The notes under the pieces are model-generated. The model searched no databases. It was not told where the DNA came from and worked only from the letters and a program-made list of their open reading frames with translations. This document shows positions 44,209 to 55,808 of a DNA stretch of 64,000 nucleotides, piece after piece (within the stretch, counting starts at the first letter, position 1; each line of letters opens with the position of its first letter). The translations under genes were made by a program, and so were the position numbers. The DNA is from Paramyrothecium sp. XJ0827 (lineage: Eukaryota > Ascomycota > Sordariomycetes > Hypocreales > Stachybotryaceae): assembly GCA_020881915.1 (NCBI GenBank), contig JAJFPB010000004.1, positions 4,650,001-4,714,000 on the forward strand, given 5' to 3'.

Positions 44209-45248
44209 TGGTCATGGAGATGTCGCCTGAGAACGGCCTCTATGGCAACGACTCATCTTTGCGAGAAGTGATCAACACCATGGCATCTCAGGTCCAGCCG
44301 AAGTTTGAATTTACTCGCTTGCCGTCGAAGCCGACGTCTCGGATCTCTTACAGCTTCTCTCCCGCCATCAAGGCACTGAAGACTGGGCCACGGCTGGTTG
44401 TTTTCGTCAATGGGTTGGGTCTTCCTCAAGCTGGCTGGACTACGGCAATTCTCAAGTTGCGCCAGATGGCCGGCCTTGATATCCCGGCGATTCTGACATA
44501 TGATCGATACGGCCAAGGGCGGACAGTTGACCGCGACCCAGTAGATGGCTTGGCCGTCGACCCTTGCCATGGGCATGATTGTCTCGATGCGGTTCACGAC
44601 ATGCGGGAGCTGATCAGCCTGGTGGCCAGCGAGATGATGGGCATCAGCAATGTCGATAATATCCAGCTTGTTCTTGTCGCCAACGAGCTTGGTTGTGCCA
44701 TTGCGCGGCTGTACGCCCAGGAATACCCTGGAACTGTTTCTGGAATCTTATTCTTGGCCTCGACTCTCACCAACACAGACTTTGTTTCCTTGTTCCCGGA
44801 CCCAGACATGTCATACTTCAATGAGGGTCTTCCAGCGGATGTCACACTCGAAGAGGTCCGCGAAACGCGTGCGAGAATCCAAGCTGTTCTTCACCCAGAT
44901 ATCCCCAACAGAGAGGGCCTGAGTCGACGGAGCTTGATGCAACTGCTGCCGTACGCCGATGGACCCAAGTTGGTGGGCCCAGATGGCCGGGGTCCGTTGA
45001 TCACAGTTGTTGGCCACGACTTCAGCACGTTCGCGCAGCAAATGAAAAAGACGATGGGGTTGAATATGCCCCTGTTCCAGGCCTATGCAAGCCCGTATTG
45101 GCAGCATTACAACGAAGGTCTGGCTAGTCTCACGGAACCTGAGAGGAGCGTTGGACCCCTTGAAGCACCCGGTGCAGGGCAGTTTGTGCAGTCAGACAAC
45201 CCGGGCTTTGTGGCTGAACGGCTGCACGAGATGCTACAGAGATTATGA
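44208..45248 (+). CDS. Alpha/beta hydrolase-fold protein lacking the nucleophile Ser
   Basis: Single exon, 346 aa from 44208, or 322 aa from the Met at 44280. The fold is shown by LVVFVNGLGLPQAGW (strand 3 and oxyanion loop), AILTYDRYGQGRT (strand 4), LVLVANELGCAIARLYAQEY (strand 5, elbow and helix C) and GILFLAST. The nucleophile elbow reads A-N-E-L-G where active enzymes have G-x-S-x-G, so Glu160 stands in for the Ser. GHDFSTF near the C-terminus may hold the His position. It may be inactive as an esterase, a binding protein, or use another chemistry. No signal peptide. No neighbour suggests a pathway. Confidence 0.75.
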   Translation: MVMEMSPENGLYGNDSSLREVINTMASQVQPKFEFTRLPSKPTSRISYSFSPAIKALKTGPRLVVFVNGLGLPQAGWTTAILKLRQMAGLDIPAILTYDRYGQGRTVDRDPVDGLAVDPCHGHDCLDAVHDMRELISLVASEMMGISNVDNIQLVLVANELGCAIARLYAQEYPGTVSGILFLASTLTNTDFVSLFPDPDMSYFNEGLPADVTLEEVRETRARIQAVLHPDIPNREGLSRRSLMQLLPYADGPKLVGPDGRGPLITVVGHDFSTFAQQMKKTMGLNMPLFQAYASPYWQHYNEGLASLTEPERSVGPLEAPGAGQFVQSDNPGFVAERLHEMLQRL

Positions 45249-46113
45249 AGGGATAATTGTGTTGAGCGGATATTTCAGATTTGAATTGGTGTAAGCAAAC
45301 AAATTGCGGGACAATCGGAGAGTGACGAAATTCGGGGCAAATTAAAGAGCACAATAACGACAGACATGAATGTGATCATCGTATGAAGCTACCGAAATAT
45401 AACGTATAGAACCGCAATTCAATTTCAAACGCTGGTGTGAGCAATCAACGAATGAAGAACCTCTAGGAGGAACAAATGTTCACTCGTCTGTGCCTGATCG
45501 ATTAGTTTGCCGTTCTACTAACGGGCTAACCGGCTAGTACACTGTCGATGATGTCTACGTGTCTGGAGAAATACGCCATATAGCCGTCGTTAAAGAAGGA
45601 GAGTTTGTTTTTGCTGTTATCGCGCCATTTATACATTTTCCAAAATGCCTATTAGAGGTTTTTTGGCAACCTCGTTCGAGGAACGGACATGCCGCTTTCA
45701 AACCGATAAATTCGTGGAAAACTGTACATCGCCACATCAATAATCCGAAAAGCATTCGGAAGGCTATGTCTATCAACAATACCCTTGTGGCAAATTGTGC
45801 TGCAGATATCGTTATTCTTGACTTTGCTGCAGTATCTCAGGCTCTATGATATTAGACCTCCCTCCTGAATCATGTTTATTGCAGCTACGTACTTAGGTAT
45901 GTTCTCAAATTTAGGTCGTGCTGATAAATTACACAACATACATCCATAATGTCAGTGGATCTTACTTGCAGTGTGTGATGGATGCCCCATAGATTTGCCC
46001 TCATCATCAAGCAGCGTCATGATGTATCCCATTAATAGTAATCATGACTAAGAGAGAGCCAGCGCAGCCATATTTTGGACGACGTTGTCGTCCTTGTTGC
46101 AACGCCCAGCTCG
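45249..46113. other. Intergenic, AT-rich, nothing recognised
   Basis: AT-rich with short open frames on both strands (for example 45559-45849 plus) that lack motifs. No gene supported. Confidence 0.4.
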
Positions 46114-47044
46114 TTAGTCCTCGTGTTCCCGCTGTCTAGTGGATTGAGCCGCAAATCGACGTGACCAAAGAGTGGCTCTGAAATTGTTGACCATATATGC
46201 GATGACATTCACAATAAAAAGTAGCTTCATCAGCAAATACCCCCATTCGAAGATCAACGCCGTCTTCCCATACTGAAGAATACCAAAGACAGAAGTAGTT
46301 TCTTTCGTCAATGATTCAGGGCTATCCTGACAGAACCACGTTCTATTGGGGAAGAATACTGCAACGGAACAGAACAAGATGACTTGAGCGTGCGAAAGGA
46401 CTCTATGCGTATCGCAGCCTCCTTTCGCACAATCCTCTTTCTCGAGTTGCGAACGATGAATGTAGCCTTGAAAAGAGGTGCCATCCAATAGACGAAACGC
46501 CAAAAGAAGCCCTTTTATAAGCAGGACAATATGTAGCCCCGCATAGGCTGACCACGTTGTCAATGCTAGGCTATTTCAGGGGCATTCATACACCGGTAAA
46601 TTTTTACTGATGGCGCGAGTGAAGGGTATGTAGTTGCTGCCGGGCGTTGGAGTTGATAAGTAATATGATGAGATTGAGGCCTGCTTGGCCACTCGGGCAA
46701 GATCGAGACCATGCTCATCTCCCTGCATAAGAGCACTGCTGGTGAAGCCAGGTGGAGCCGGCAGGCTGAAGTTGGCGGTCAAGTGGCAATCCTGGCTGAA
46801 GCTCCTTAGATACTGGTAAATACTGATGAGTAAGATCTTGATCCCTTGATGCCACTTCACGCACCTCGTCCTTGCAAAGTAGCAAGAAGTCTTTTTGGGC
46901 CGTCCACTTCGTGTAGCGAGTGGAGTTGAAGGTCAACCACAGGGAGGGGACCCCTATTAAAAGTGTGAGACCAGTGAGGATAGCTCCCCATGCTTGCCAG
47001 CTTTTCGGTGGGAAGCAATTGCGAGCCGAACTGCTTTGAGTCAT
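46114..47044 (-). CDS. Fungal-specific membrane protein, 271 aa, unknown role
   Basis: Proposed exons 46865-47044, 46608-46791 and 46114-46565, with introns of 73 and 42 nt. A cytoplasmic N-terminus is followed by one helix (WGAILTGLTLLIGVPSLWLT), then TKWTAQKDFLLLCKDE joined to DCHLTANFSLPAPPGFTSSA by the first intron. More helices follow: YAGLHIVLLIKGLLLAF, LSHAQVILFCSVAVFF and WGYLLMKLLFIVNVIAYMV. The pattern of a KDFL..C segment followed by a Leu-Pro-Pro stretch recalls an uncharacterised fungal family, but I cannot name it. The 42-nt second intron is at the short limit. The start could be 47044, 47098 or further upstream, since the frame stays open to 47233. Confidence 0.55.
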
Positions 47045-47926
47045 TACCGGTCCAGTGATTCCGCCCCTTGGGGCAAAGATATGTTGAAATATCTTCATTA
47101 AAGAGATAGCAATAAAATTGAAAACGGTTCTTGCTTTCTGCAGTACGGCCATTGCAAAAGTCTTTGTTGTTGCAACGCATGAGAGGCTGAATTCGATTAC
47201 GTGCACGACAAAACCGGTCACTCGTGACGCCATGCCGGCTTATGACTGCTGTCGCAGTGCTGAAATGAGGTTGCAAGAACCTCGGCTTGCTCGTATAAAG
47301 AATAGCGCTTAGAAGCTCCAGCAAAAGAGAAAGCAACGATGAAATGACTAGGAACGGTCTTCAAACTGCCCATGTAAAAATTTGTCGCTTGCGATCTGCT
47401 GATCCTATTGGTCCTTGAGACGAGGCTGCGTTGCTCCTGGACAGTCCACCCGATGTGCATGGAAAAGTTTTGTTCCGCATTGCTGCAGGAGGATGTGCCC
47501 AATTGTGCACTGATAAATCATCTTTTGGCCTTCCTGTTATTCGCGAGTGTGCGCTGATCATGCCTCGTAACAGTCACATGCTGTCATCGCTTCTTCGGGT
47601 CACTGGCCGAAGTAACGAATTTGCCAGGCCGAGTTTTGGCAGGCTAATTAGAAAAATTGCTGTTAGTAGCCAAATGAATTATGTCATGTGTGGCCACAAT
47701 GCCGGTGGATCGTCCATGGCAGATACAGTTCTATCCCATGCTGTAGCAGCTTAATGAAACTTGGGCAAGGCATTCAGCAAGATAAGCGCGTCTTTTCTAA
47801 GCCAAGTTGGACCGGTTCTTACAATAGATGTGAGAAGTATCATAGCTGCGTCCTTTTTATGCATACGCGAAACTTCTCTTTGCTTCCATTACTCAAGCTG
47901 TGTATCTCTTACTTCCCAAGCGCGCA
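47045..47926. other. Intergenic, nothing recognised
   Basis: Upstream region of the 271-aa membrane protein gene and 3' flank of the OPT transporter. Short open frames on both strands lack motifs. Confidence 0.4.
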
Positions 47927-50454
47927 CTATGACAGAGCAAAACACCGCTCACTGCTCGCCTCATCATTTCCCCACCAGTAAGGCATTTTGACAATCTTCC
48001 CGGCCCCAAAGAACAAAAAGGTCAGCAGCATGTTGAAGTTAAAGCCCGCATCAAATGCCGCCGCCAAGATGTAGTTCCAGCGCGCCCATAGGTCGTAACG
48101 GTAGCGGTATGCCCAGAACATGACGACGAATCCGCCCAGGAAACTGCTGAAATAGCCCGTGCTGATATTTCCGTAGAAGGAAGACATTCCAGAGAAGAAG
48201 ATGGTCGTATTCCAAAGGCGGAACTTGAGTTTCGGGAAAAAGCGATTCAGGGTGTACATGAGAATTGGAGCCATGGCACCGACGAGGAAACCGTAGGGCA
48301 GGACGCGATATATGGGATGTTCAAAGAGGCGACGAGGTCCCTGGTACAATTAGTCACAGCTCGAGACTTTCGGATTCAAATAACTCACAATGAGGACATA
48401 TTGCACACCCATGCTCAGGTTGGAAGCTAGACTCTGTCCTGTCCACTGATGCGCAGGGTCTTCCTTGTCGCCGGTCAAGTAGTCAAATTTGGTATCAAGA
48501 ACCCATCTCACCACTGCATAGTTGATTGGGATGCCTAGTATTGAGCCAAAGACTTGAGAGAAGAAGACTGCCTTCGGAGGAACGTGCATGTAGTGACCGA
48601 TCTTCATGTCTTGTAGGTTGAGCTGAGCACGATACCAAGCATTACCTGCGATACTTCCATAGACTGATGCGCCGGTTGGGTTCTTGTAACCGCCGACAGA
48701 GTTTACCATGAGACCGTAGAGCAGTTCGTTGACCGTACCGATAGGAAGCTGGAAGTTTGACAGGGCGTATAGCCATCCCAGTGGGATAACGATGAACGCG
48801 CCCGTACCGATAGCCACGAAGTAAGTCCAAACAGGAATGAAGAGCTTTCCCATGGCCACAATTGTCACAAGAGAGACAAATGATACGCCGAAAAGCGCCG
48901 CGAACCACCAGAAGGGCACCTCTTCATAAGACCTCTGTAGGATGCTGAGTTGATCATCGTACTGCTCGCTCATCTTGACATTCTTGTTGGCGAAGCGCTC
49001 TCGTAATTTTTTGAAGCTCGACTTGATTTGATCCCAGCCGAATAGGAACATCCAGACAATGGCGGACGTGTACGCGGCATAATCGGAAAACATGGTCCAC
49101 AGAACGTGGGGACTGACGTATGGGATGCCAAGCTCCTCGAAGGCGGTTTGGTTAAGAGAGACCTGGGGTGTCAGGAGTTCCCTGATTGGGTAGGGTGAAC
49201 CATCCTCTATTTATCGTCAGTATCATTTCAGATGCAGTAATTCGGGAGACTTTACCCAGGAAAAGCCGATTCGACATGAGCTTGGTGTTCCACTGGCCGA
49301 GGCCGCCGTACTTGGCAGCTGGTAGCAAGATCCAACAGCTACAAACGAATGCCGCAAAGAGGACGACCTGTGTCCACCATGGCGTCAAGAACAAGCTGGT
49401 ACCATTGCCAGAGATGCTAGACCAATCGAGTGAAATGTTTAGGAAACCCATGCCGCCAAAGCCTGCGCCCACAAAGTTGGCTACAGTGTTGCTTGGCGCG
49501 ACCCAGCATAGAAAGGCTAGCGAGCCGAGCATGGGGAAGACAAATTCTGGAAGGAATTGCCAAAGGGTGATACCGAGGAGAACGAGGAAAAATACTCGTG
49601 TCTGTTTTCTTGATTCTGCCGTCGGGTTCTGGCGTTGCTTCTTCTGGGTCTCAAATAAAGCGGTTTGGCATAGGCTGAATTTTATGTTAGCTCATGAGGA
49701 ATATTGTAGGAGCTTTGGAAGAAGCGTACGATGTGAACCAGGGAAATTGAGGGTCGTAAATCAGAAACTGCCGTGCGATAGCAGCGAAACTATAGCCGGT
49801 GAAGACGATGGACCACATGAAGAAGATTGCCACCGCGGGGTAAACTTTGGAGTTGAAATAAAGCTCTGCCATAGACACGGGGGCATATCCGAGGTTGTAC
49901 GTGGCTCCCGACGCCGCGGATATTGTGATGAGAACATGTTCCTTGACACTGAACGGCCCCGGATTGAGGCTGAATGACCACCGTGTAAGTGGGACCCGGA
50001 CTTGCCAAGCCGGAAGAATCTTGGCCAACCACACGCCGGCGTAGCTGGAGGCGATCTGGACGAAGAAGACCGAGTATGGGGCATAGGTCGTGCGGTAGTG
50101 GCTCATCATGCTGAGAAACGCGCCGGGTACAACGAAGAGGATGGTGAGGACGAAGTACCGGAAAGTAAGTGTCGGCAGCTCGGGGTCATCGTGCAAACTG
50201 ACCATGCGCAGCACAAAGGGCGGGATGTCGCGCAGCCGCGGGTCGTCCTTGTCGATGACCTGCTCCTCGCCGGAGCCAAGCTTGGACGTGAAGACAAAGG
50301 GCGGCTTCTCCAGGTCGGACTCGACGTTCTGGTGGGCCTTGTCCGACACCGAAGACTCGGTCGGAGTCCGCTCTGGAAGCTGGTGAGAGACGATGGCTTC
50401 GTCGCCGACATTGAGCGGCGGCAACGGGGCCGAGGACGGCGCCGACTTGGACAT
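47927..50454 (-). CDS. OPT-family oligopeptide transporter
   Basis: Four exons (49730-50454, 49256-49674, 48389-49206, 47927-48340) with introns of 55, 49 and 48 nt; 791 aa. The ATG at 50454 is used; the frame further upstream has only a TTG. A soluble N-terminus of about 95 residues is followed by some 14 or more membrane helices. SLNPGPF (Asn164-Pro-Gly) is the NPG signature of the family; TNSTRYTKW-type motifs are absent, but QMPIGTVNELLYG-like NFQLPIGTVNELLYG, NLQDMKIGHYMHVPPKAVF and NYAVVRWVLDT are typical of the peptide-transporter branch. It would import tetra- to hexapeptides or glutathione across the plasma membrane with protons. Ends in PYWWGNDEASSERCFAL. All three introns preserve family motifs across the junctions. 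Confidence 0.92.
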
Positions 50455-51200
50455 GACAGGCGATCTGCTTGGCAACGAGCTTGATCTAAACAGACATTAG
50501 GAGCGCGCAAGGTGCCGATTGAGCTGCTTTAAAGAGAGTCTCGGACTGCGGCATGTTGCGCCGAAACGGCCGGATTCGGTCGGTCACCGTCCGCCACTCG
50601 ATCCAGTGAACAAGTCCTCGGCCAACAAACCGTGAACCATCTTTTCTGAAGCAGAAGTTCTTGCATATCCAACCCGCCTCAATTACTGATGGCGAATGAT
50701 GCCATCGAAACACTCAATTGCGTCGCGACAGACTTTTCTTTGTGTTTGTGTAAGAGTTTCGGTTGTTCGGCATCGCGGGTGGGACGGTTTTACATGATAG
50801 CGTTGCTCCGTTTGGATCGCCGTTCGGGAGACCCGCACTGGCCGCGGACTTGCTATGGCGCAATCGACAAAAGCTCCCTGCGGAAGGATTGACTGGCTCT
50901 CGTATTGATGGGCATCGCATGTCGCTGCCATTAGGGCCGCGAGGAGAGGATCTGGCAGACAGATCATTTCCTGTTTCGCATGTCAGACGCCAAAATCTGG
51001 ACTTCTAATTTTCTTTTGTGACGATGGGAATGCAATTCCACCATTCAGAATTTGTCGTCCCCTTTCTTAGTCTGCCTTTCTAGTCTTCTGCTGAAAGCTT
51101 TTAAAGTCGCAGTTGCTCACAATGTTTACTTCGCTGAGACACATCTGCATATTCTGTTCATCTCTTAGCAAAACGCTATTTCCTTAGAACCTAGCGTTTC
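50455..51200. other. Intergenic, OPT promoter
   Basis: Promoter of the OPT gene on the left and 3' flank of the phosphatase gene on the right; no gene supported. Confidence 0.4.
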
Positions 51201-51928
51201 CTATTCTCCCTTTGGCCCACGAAACTGCAAAAACAAATCGACCATAGTCTTTCTTGTGTGTTCTTGCTTTGCCTCTGCGTCTTTGGACAGAAGAAGACCT
51301 CTGTTTGCTTTCCAATCCGTGTATTGTTGTTTCACTTTGGGCCCGCCGTTTCCCTCATCCTGGCCCGTTTCCTCGAAAATGGTGTACTCCAACTGCTCCC
51401 ATAGCCGCAGCTGGTCGGAGAAGCCACTGTTTGGATGAATTTGACGGCGCGACCCCTGCGCCATGTGAAGAGCGTTGTAGAACTCGATCCTGTGAGCGTG
51501 CATCAGGTACGCAATAACGACTGCCCCACTGCGGGAAATGCCTTGAATGCAGTGCACGAGGACTCCGGTGCGTCCTTTGCTTGTTTCTAACGCATGATCG
51601 AGCCAGGCGCATAGTCCATCCAGTGACATCAGGAGATCCTCGTACGGGTTGTCTTCAATGTCCAGATGAAGGACTTGTATGCCCAAGGCCTTGGGTACGT
51701 CGGAACGATCCGAGTACTCCAGCTCACCCATCACACTAAGTATATGGCTGATTCCATGCTTGGTGAGGACCTCTGGAGAGCGAGCCGTGCTGATGCTGAT
51801 TGCTTTCGTCAGCAGTTCCAAGACGCGTCAAATGGGGATGGGACAGGGGCACAAGGGTGTTACTCTGAAATGAATAAACCAGGAACAGAATTGACTGGAT
51901 CTATCGAATTGGATCCAAGCGCATACAT
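51201..51928 (-). CDS. Dual-specificity protein phosphatase
   Basis: Two exons (51864-51928 and 51201-51795) with a 68-nt intron, 219 aa. The short first exon gives MYALGSNSIDPVNSVPGLFI, and the join SD-ISTARSPEVLTKHGISHI restores the usual DSP N-terminal strand and helix. The acceptor CAATCAG is chosen because the nearer AAAG would break the frame. The active site is VHCIQGISRSGA with Cys104 and Arg110 (the HCxxGxxRS loop); Asp in LHLDIEDNP is the likely general acid. Such enzymes remove phosphate from Tyr and Ser/Thr of MAP kinases and other proteins. The C-terminal 60 residues are charged and variable. Compact size and lack of a rhodanese domain suggest an atypical DSP; the substrate is unknown. 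Confidence 0.88.
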
Positions 51929-54900
51929 TGTGGCGTTCGATGGGTAAAGGAATGACAGCTTTTCTGTTCTGGGGAAGTGCGTGGTTGGTGCTCCGTCGCT
52001 TTTTGTAGCGTTACGTGTTGTTTGGAAAAGCTGCCGCGAGGCCCAATTGAGAAAGCCGAGGCTGACTCAAAGGATCTACACACATTGAGCCAGTAAGGGC
52101 TACATATAAAGCGAGAGGGAAATGTCTTTGCTATGAGTACAAAATGCCACAAATGCAATTTTGAATAGGATAAGAACCTTCGCTATGGCAGACACGCATC
52201 CTTGAGTCATCATTGGTGTGCCAACACAGAGGTTCTCACATTGAAAGTGAAAGTTTTCTGCGAATATCTTTGGATCATCTCCGATTAGATTATACCTTTT
52301 CTCAAGGACGCATGAAATACCGCCGGATAGCTGCGGCTCAAATGAACCTGGACGGGTTATAGAGTACGTCGAAGTCCTCTCCCGGAACCTCGTGCTGCTT
52401 TGACATGACTACTTTCGACAAGAACTTGGCATCTAGTGAGCTATCTTGCTAGGCAGTAGAATGAGGACATATGTCGCAGCCACTGTTGGACACGATTAGG
52501 AGACTAGAGAGCTCAGGTTGTCCTCACCCCGGAGACTTTCCACCAGGACCTGCAAGGGTCCATCCACTTTTGGCGCCGGCATGGGTCGGCGAGGGCGATC
52601 AGCCTGAATTGGGCTGAAGGGCATACTTTGTATTTGTTTCAGGCCGGCGATTCAAGGTTCACGAAGAGTATATTCAAGTTTCACGAAGAGTATATTTTGC
52701 AGGGCCCGCGACATGCTTGAGTTCAGACGTAACAATTGGCTGAGTTACAAGCAGATATGAAGGGCGATGACAGTATGGCACTTGCAGGATTACGGAAAGT
52801 TGACGAGCAAACAGGGGGTTCCTAGATCTACGCTTAATCTCTAATACGGCGACTAGGCTGTCTTTTTCTCCGAAGTAAATTTCAGTGTGCATCATCGCGA
52901 CATCATGACACTAAGCTATCCTAGACTACATAGACTTCTGAATTTTTAGTCTTGTGATTCTGCAAGAAATCTATGAAGAATCAACCACGATGATAGCAAA
53001 TTGGGAGGTGCCCTTCAACTCTTGCTATGATAGAGTAAATGTTTTTTCGTGCCAGTGGTTGGATTTTAGGCTGTGATGGATGGTCTCCAGCCGGCCTCTC
53101 AATGCAAGTGGGTCAATGACTTTTGGCCATTTTGATAATGGGTGCTGGCTACAAAAATGCTGCGTCTTGTGATCTCAGTTGCTCGAATAAGTCACTAGAG
53201 CTCACCCATTCGCCAAAACCAAGACATAATGCGAATGATTGGTCGCCTTCGCTGGTGCCATCACCAGGAAGCCCGTGGTCCGGAGCGTCCGGTGCGCAGG
53301 CAGCATGAAAGAACAACCGATTAAACAGCAGGCATGTCCGTGGCTGACAGAATCGCCTGACTTTCGGTTTGATTCGCTGCTGGGGCAGCCACAAAATGCC
53401 AGAACTTTTCAGCTCAAATCGCGGGCTAGCAATTAGAGCAAGGCCGCTGCACCATTGCAAGTGAGTTTTGCCCATTGATAAGGTTAACACTACAGCCAGC
53501 CAATGCCCGTGCTTGCACACAGCCCACGTCGTCCTCCTCGACTCGGCAATCAGGTGATTCAAGGTGGAAAGTCAAGTCAAGCTGAGAGAATGCAGATTCC
53601 ACCTTGCGTCTACCATAGGAGCAAGCCAGCAGAAGTGCTGAGGTAAGGGATGAAGCACCCAATCACGAGGTATCAAATTGGATTTTGAGAACTGATTCTG
53701 CCTGTGGCTCTTGACATTGTCTAGTATGAATGTATAAACAGTCTACCTTGTCTTGACTCGGCGGACCAAAATGTGGGACCCATCCGAACAATCGACAGGT
53801 CTTTTTCCTCGGAAACAACGGATAGTCTACCGCAGTACATCGACGGCCCAGCCAACATACCTCTGCTGCGGATGATATTTCGATTACCAACGCGGAATGC
53901 ATGGGCCATCGCTAAAGCCTAGCATAGCGTACTGGGCCATCAAGGCAGTGCCAGGTTGGCTTGGCCCTGAATTCTCACATCTCACAAAAGGCCGACCTTT
54001 GGCTATTTTTGGGTTTTCTGCGTGCCGCTATCGTGTTGGATGTCCATATGCTTCGGGCAACCGTTGTGGATCGCCTGTCCAACGGCATACCCGTGCCAGT
54101 AAGCCTTTTCGGATGACTGAATGCATGGTGTCTCGCGGTCTGAACAAGTACCATGCTTTCGAAGGTACAGCCGAGCTGCATTGACTGTAGCGCCTCTGGG
54201 TCTATGATTGGCAAGAGGGAGAGGTTTGTGTTCTAGCGACTATCCTCCCTAAAATGGCCCAGGTTTCGTTAGATCGCGCCCAGAGGCGACAGATCGAGCA
54301 TAGAGCTGGTAGAAAGCTTCTTGGCAAAATTCGACCAAGCTGACTTCCGGAATGTTACGTCCGTCAAGAGGTAACTGCAGCATCATTTGGCACCAACATG
54401 GCACCAAAAAGTCTGGGCAGACCGAGCTCATGCCAAAGGCCATGCGTGGTGGGTTCAGACGGGGGCTTTGAGGCCACTTCCCGATTGGACTTCTCGGCTT
54501 ACTTACAGCCACAGAGAGATATCACTGGCTATTTTAAGGCTGATGCTTTGAAGGCCTTGTGACGGCCCGGTGGCATCAAGCTTTCCTGGGCTACCTGTGC
54601 CATTGAGTTGGGTCTAGAATGGACCCCAGGAGCTGGGGAGCCAACCATTTGGCTGCTCACGTTGGCACAACTACCAACCAAGAACTCTGCTACGTCGGGG
54701 CACTAGACTAGTTCACCAGCCATATGCACAGCCTTACACGATGCAACTCCGTGCCGTGTCTGCCAAGCTGTCCCTCTAGCCCAGGGTGGCGGTGCCGCCA
54801 TCAGCAGCATTCACAACTCGAACGTGGAAAGCTTGTTTTTGCTTTTTTCGGCAATTGAACTAAGGTCAAGCTTTAGAGCCAAGCCTTAGCTTACCGTTAA

Positions 54901-55115
54901 GGCCACTGTCACAGGATAATCATGCTAGGCTCGATCATCTGAGAGCAAGGATATAAGGCCCATGAGTATCCCACGAAGTAGGTATTTTATTCTTCATACC
55001 AAACAACAATCACTACAATTTCTTTTGTCTACCACTACTATTTCCTTTGTCCACAACAATTTCCTTTGTCTTGTACTTCCACTTCTATATCTTATCACCA
55101 CCAAAGATCTTGAAA
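51929..55115. other. 3.2-kb gene-poor stretch
   Basis: No gene is supported. A 17-bp word (TTCACGAAGAGTATATT) occurs twice, at 52658-52674 and 52680-52696. A minus-strand open frame at 53149-53562 has a protein-like C-terminal half (DQSFALCLGFGEWVSSSDLF) without a family match. The right 300 bases are the promoter of the But2-like gene, with GGATATAAGG at about 54948 and two TTTCCTTTGTC words in the leader. Confidence 0.4.
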
Positions 55116-55808
55116 ATGTACTTCTCCAAGGCTATCATCGCTACTGTCATTGCTGCCGGCCCCGTTCTTGGCGCCCCCGTTGATTCTAGTCTCACCACTG
55201 TCTGCGACCCTCCTTGCGAGCCTGTTGGCACACCCGAGCCCTGCGTGGATGGCTGTGAGAACACTTCTACGTCCGGCGATGTCTCCACTTCTACGTCCAG
55301 CGATGTCTCCACCTTGCCCTACTTCCAACCTTCTTCTACCTGGCAGTACAACGTGGGCAATGGTGCCATCACCGCCGCTTCCACAGGACTCATCAGCAAG
55401 TCCACCACAAATGGGGGCGCGGATACCACTACGCTTGTTACCTTCGAGTATCCCGAGGCTGCCCGCGGCATGAAGTGCCAGTTCGCCTTCTACTTCGATG
55501 CCACAGCTTCCGCCTCTGGCTCCCGCAAGATGGACCTTTTCACCACCAACGGCGTTGCCCCCGGTCCCACCACCGGCTGGGGCCCCGGCAACCGCCGCAA
55601 CATCCATCTGGGCCGCCTCGACGCCACTCCCTCTGGCGTCACTGGCTTCGCCACCTGGGAGGCTACGTACAACGCCTACCTCACCAAGCCGACTGACTGC
55701 CAGGCTCCCGGCACTGTCGAGGGTTTCGAGCTTGTCGGTGTTTTCGACGAGGACTACATCTCGTGGGACCCTTCCGCCAATGCTGGTCCCAGAATCATCA
55801 TTTCTTAA
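55116..55808 (+). CDS. Secreted But2-like domain protein
   Basis: Single exon, 230 aa from the ATG at 55116 with a clear signal peptide (MYFSKAIIATVIAAGPVLGA). A Cys-containing segment (CDPPCEPVGTPEPC) and a short Ser/Thr repeat precede a globular domain with TFEYPEAARGMKCQFAFYFD, GFATWEATYNAYL and FELVGVFDEDYISWDPSA. The last part resembles the C-terminal domain of But2-type fungal surface proteins. The role is unknown; such proteins are common, abundant and often wall-associated. The frame is open upstream to 55047 but the first good ATG with a signal peptide is at 55116. A TATA-like ATATAAGG lies about 165 nt upstream. Confidence 0.8.
   Translation: MYFSKAIIATVIAAGPVLGAPVDSSLTTVCDPPCEPVGTPEPCVDGCENTSTSGDVSTSTSSDVSTLPYFQPSSTWQYNVGNGAITAASTGLISKSTTNGGADTTTLVTFEYPEAARGMKCQFAFYFDATASASGSRKMDLFTTNGVAPGPTTGWGPGNRRNIHLGRLDATPSGVTGFATWEATYNAYLTKPTDCQAPGTVEGFELVGVFDEDYISWDPSANAGPRIIIS
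55263..55310 (+). repeat. 24-bp tandem repeat in the Ser/Thr linker
   Basis: Two units of 24 nt in frame, differing at one base, encoding T-S-T-S-x-D-V-S twice. Likely copy-number variable between strains. Confidence 0.7.
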
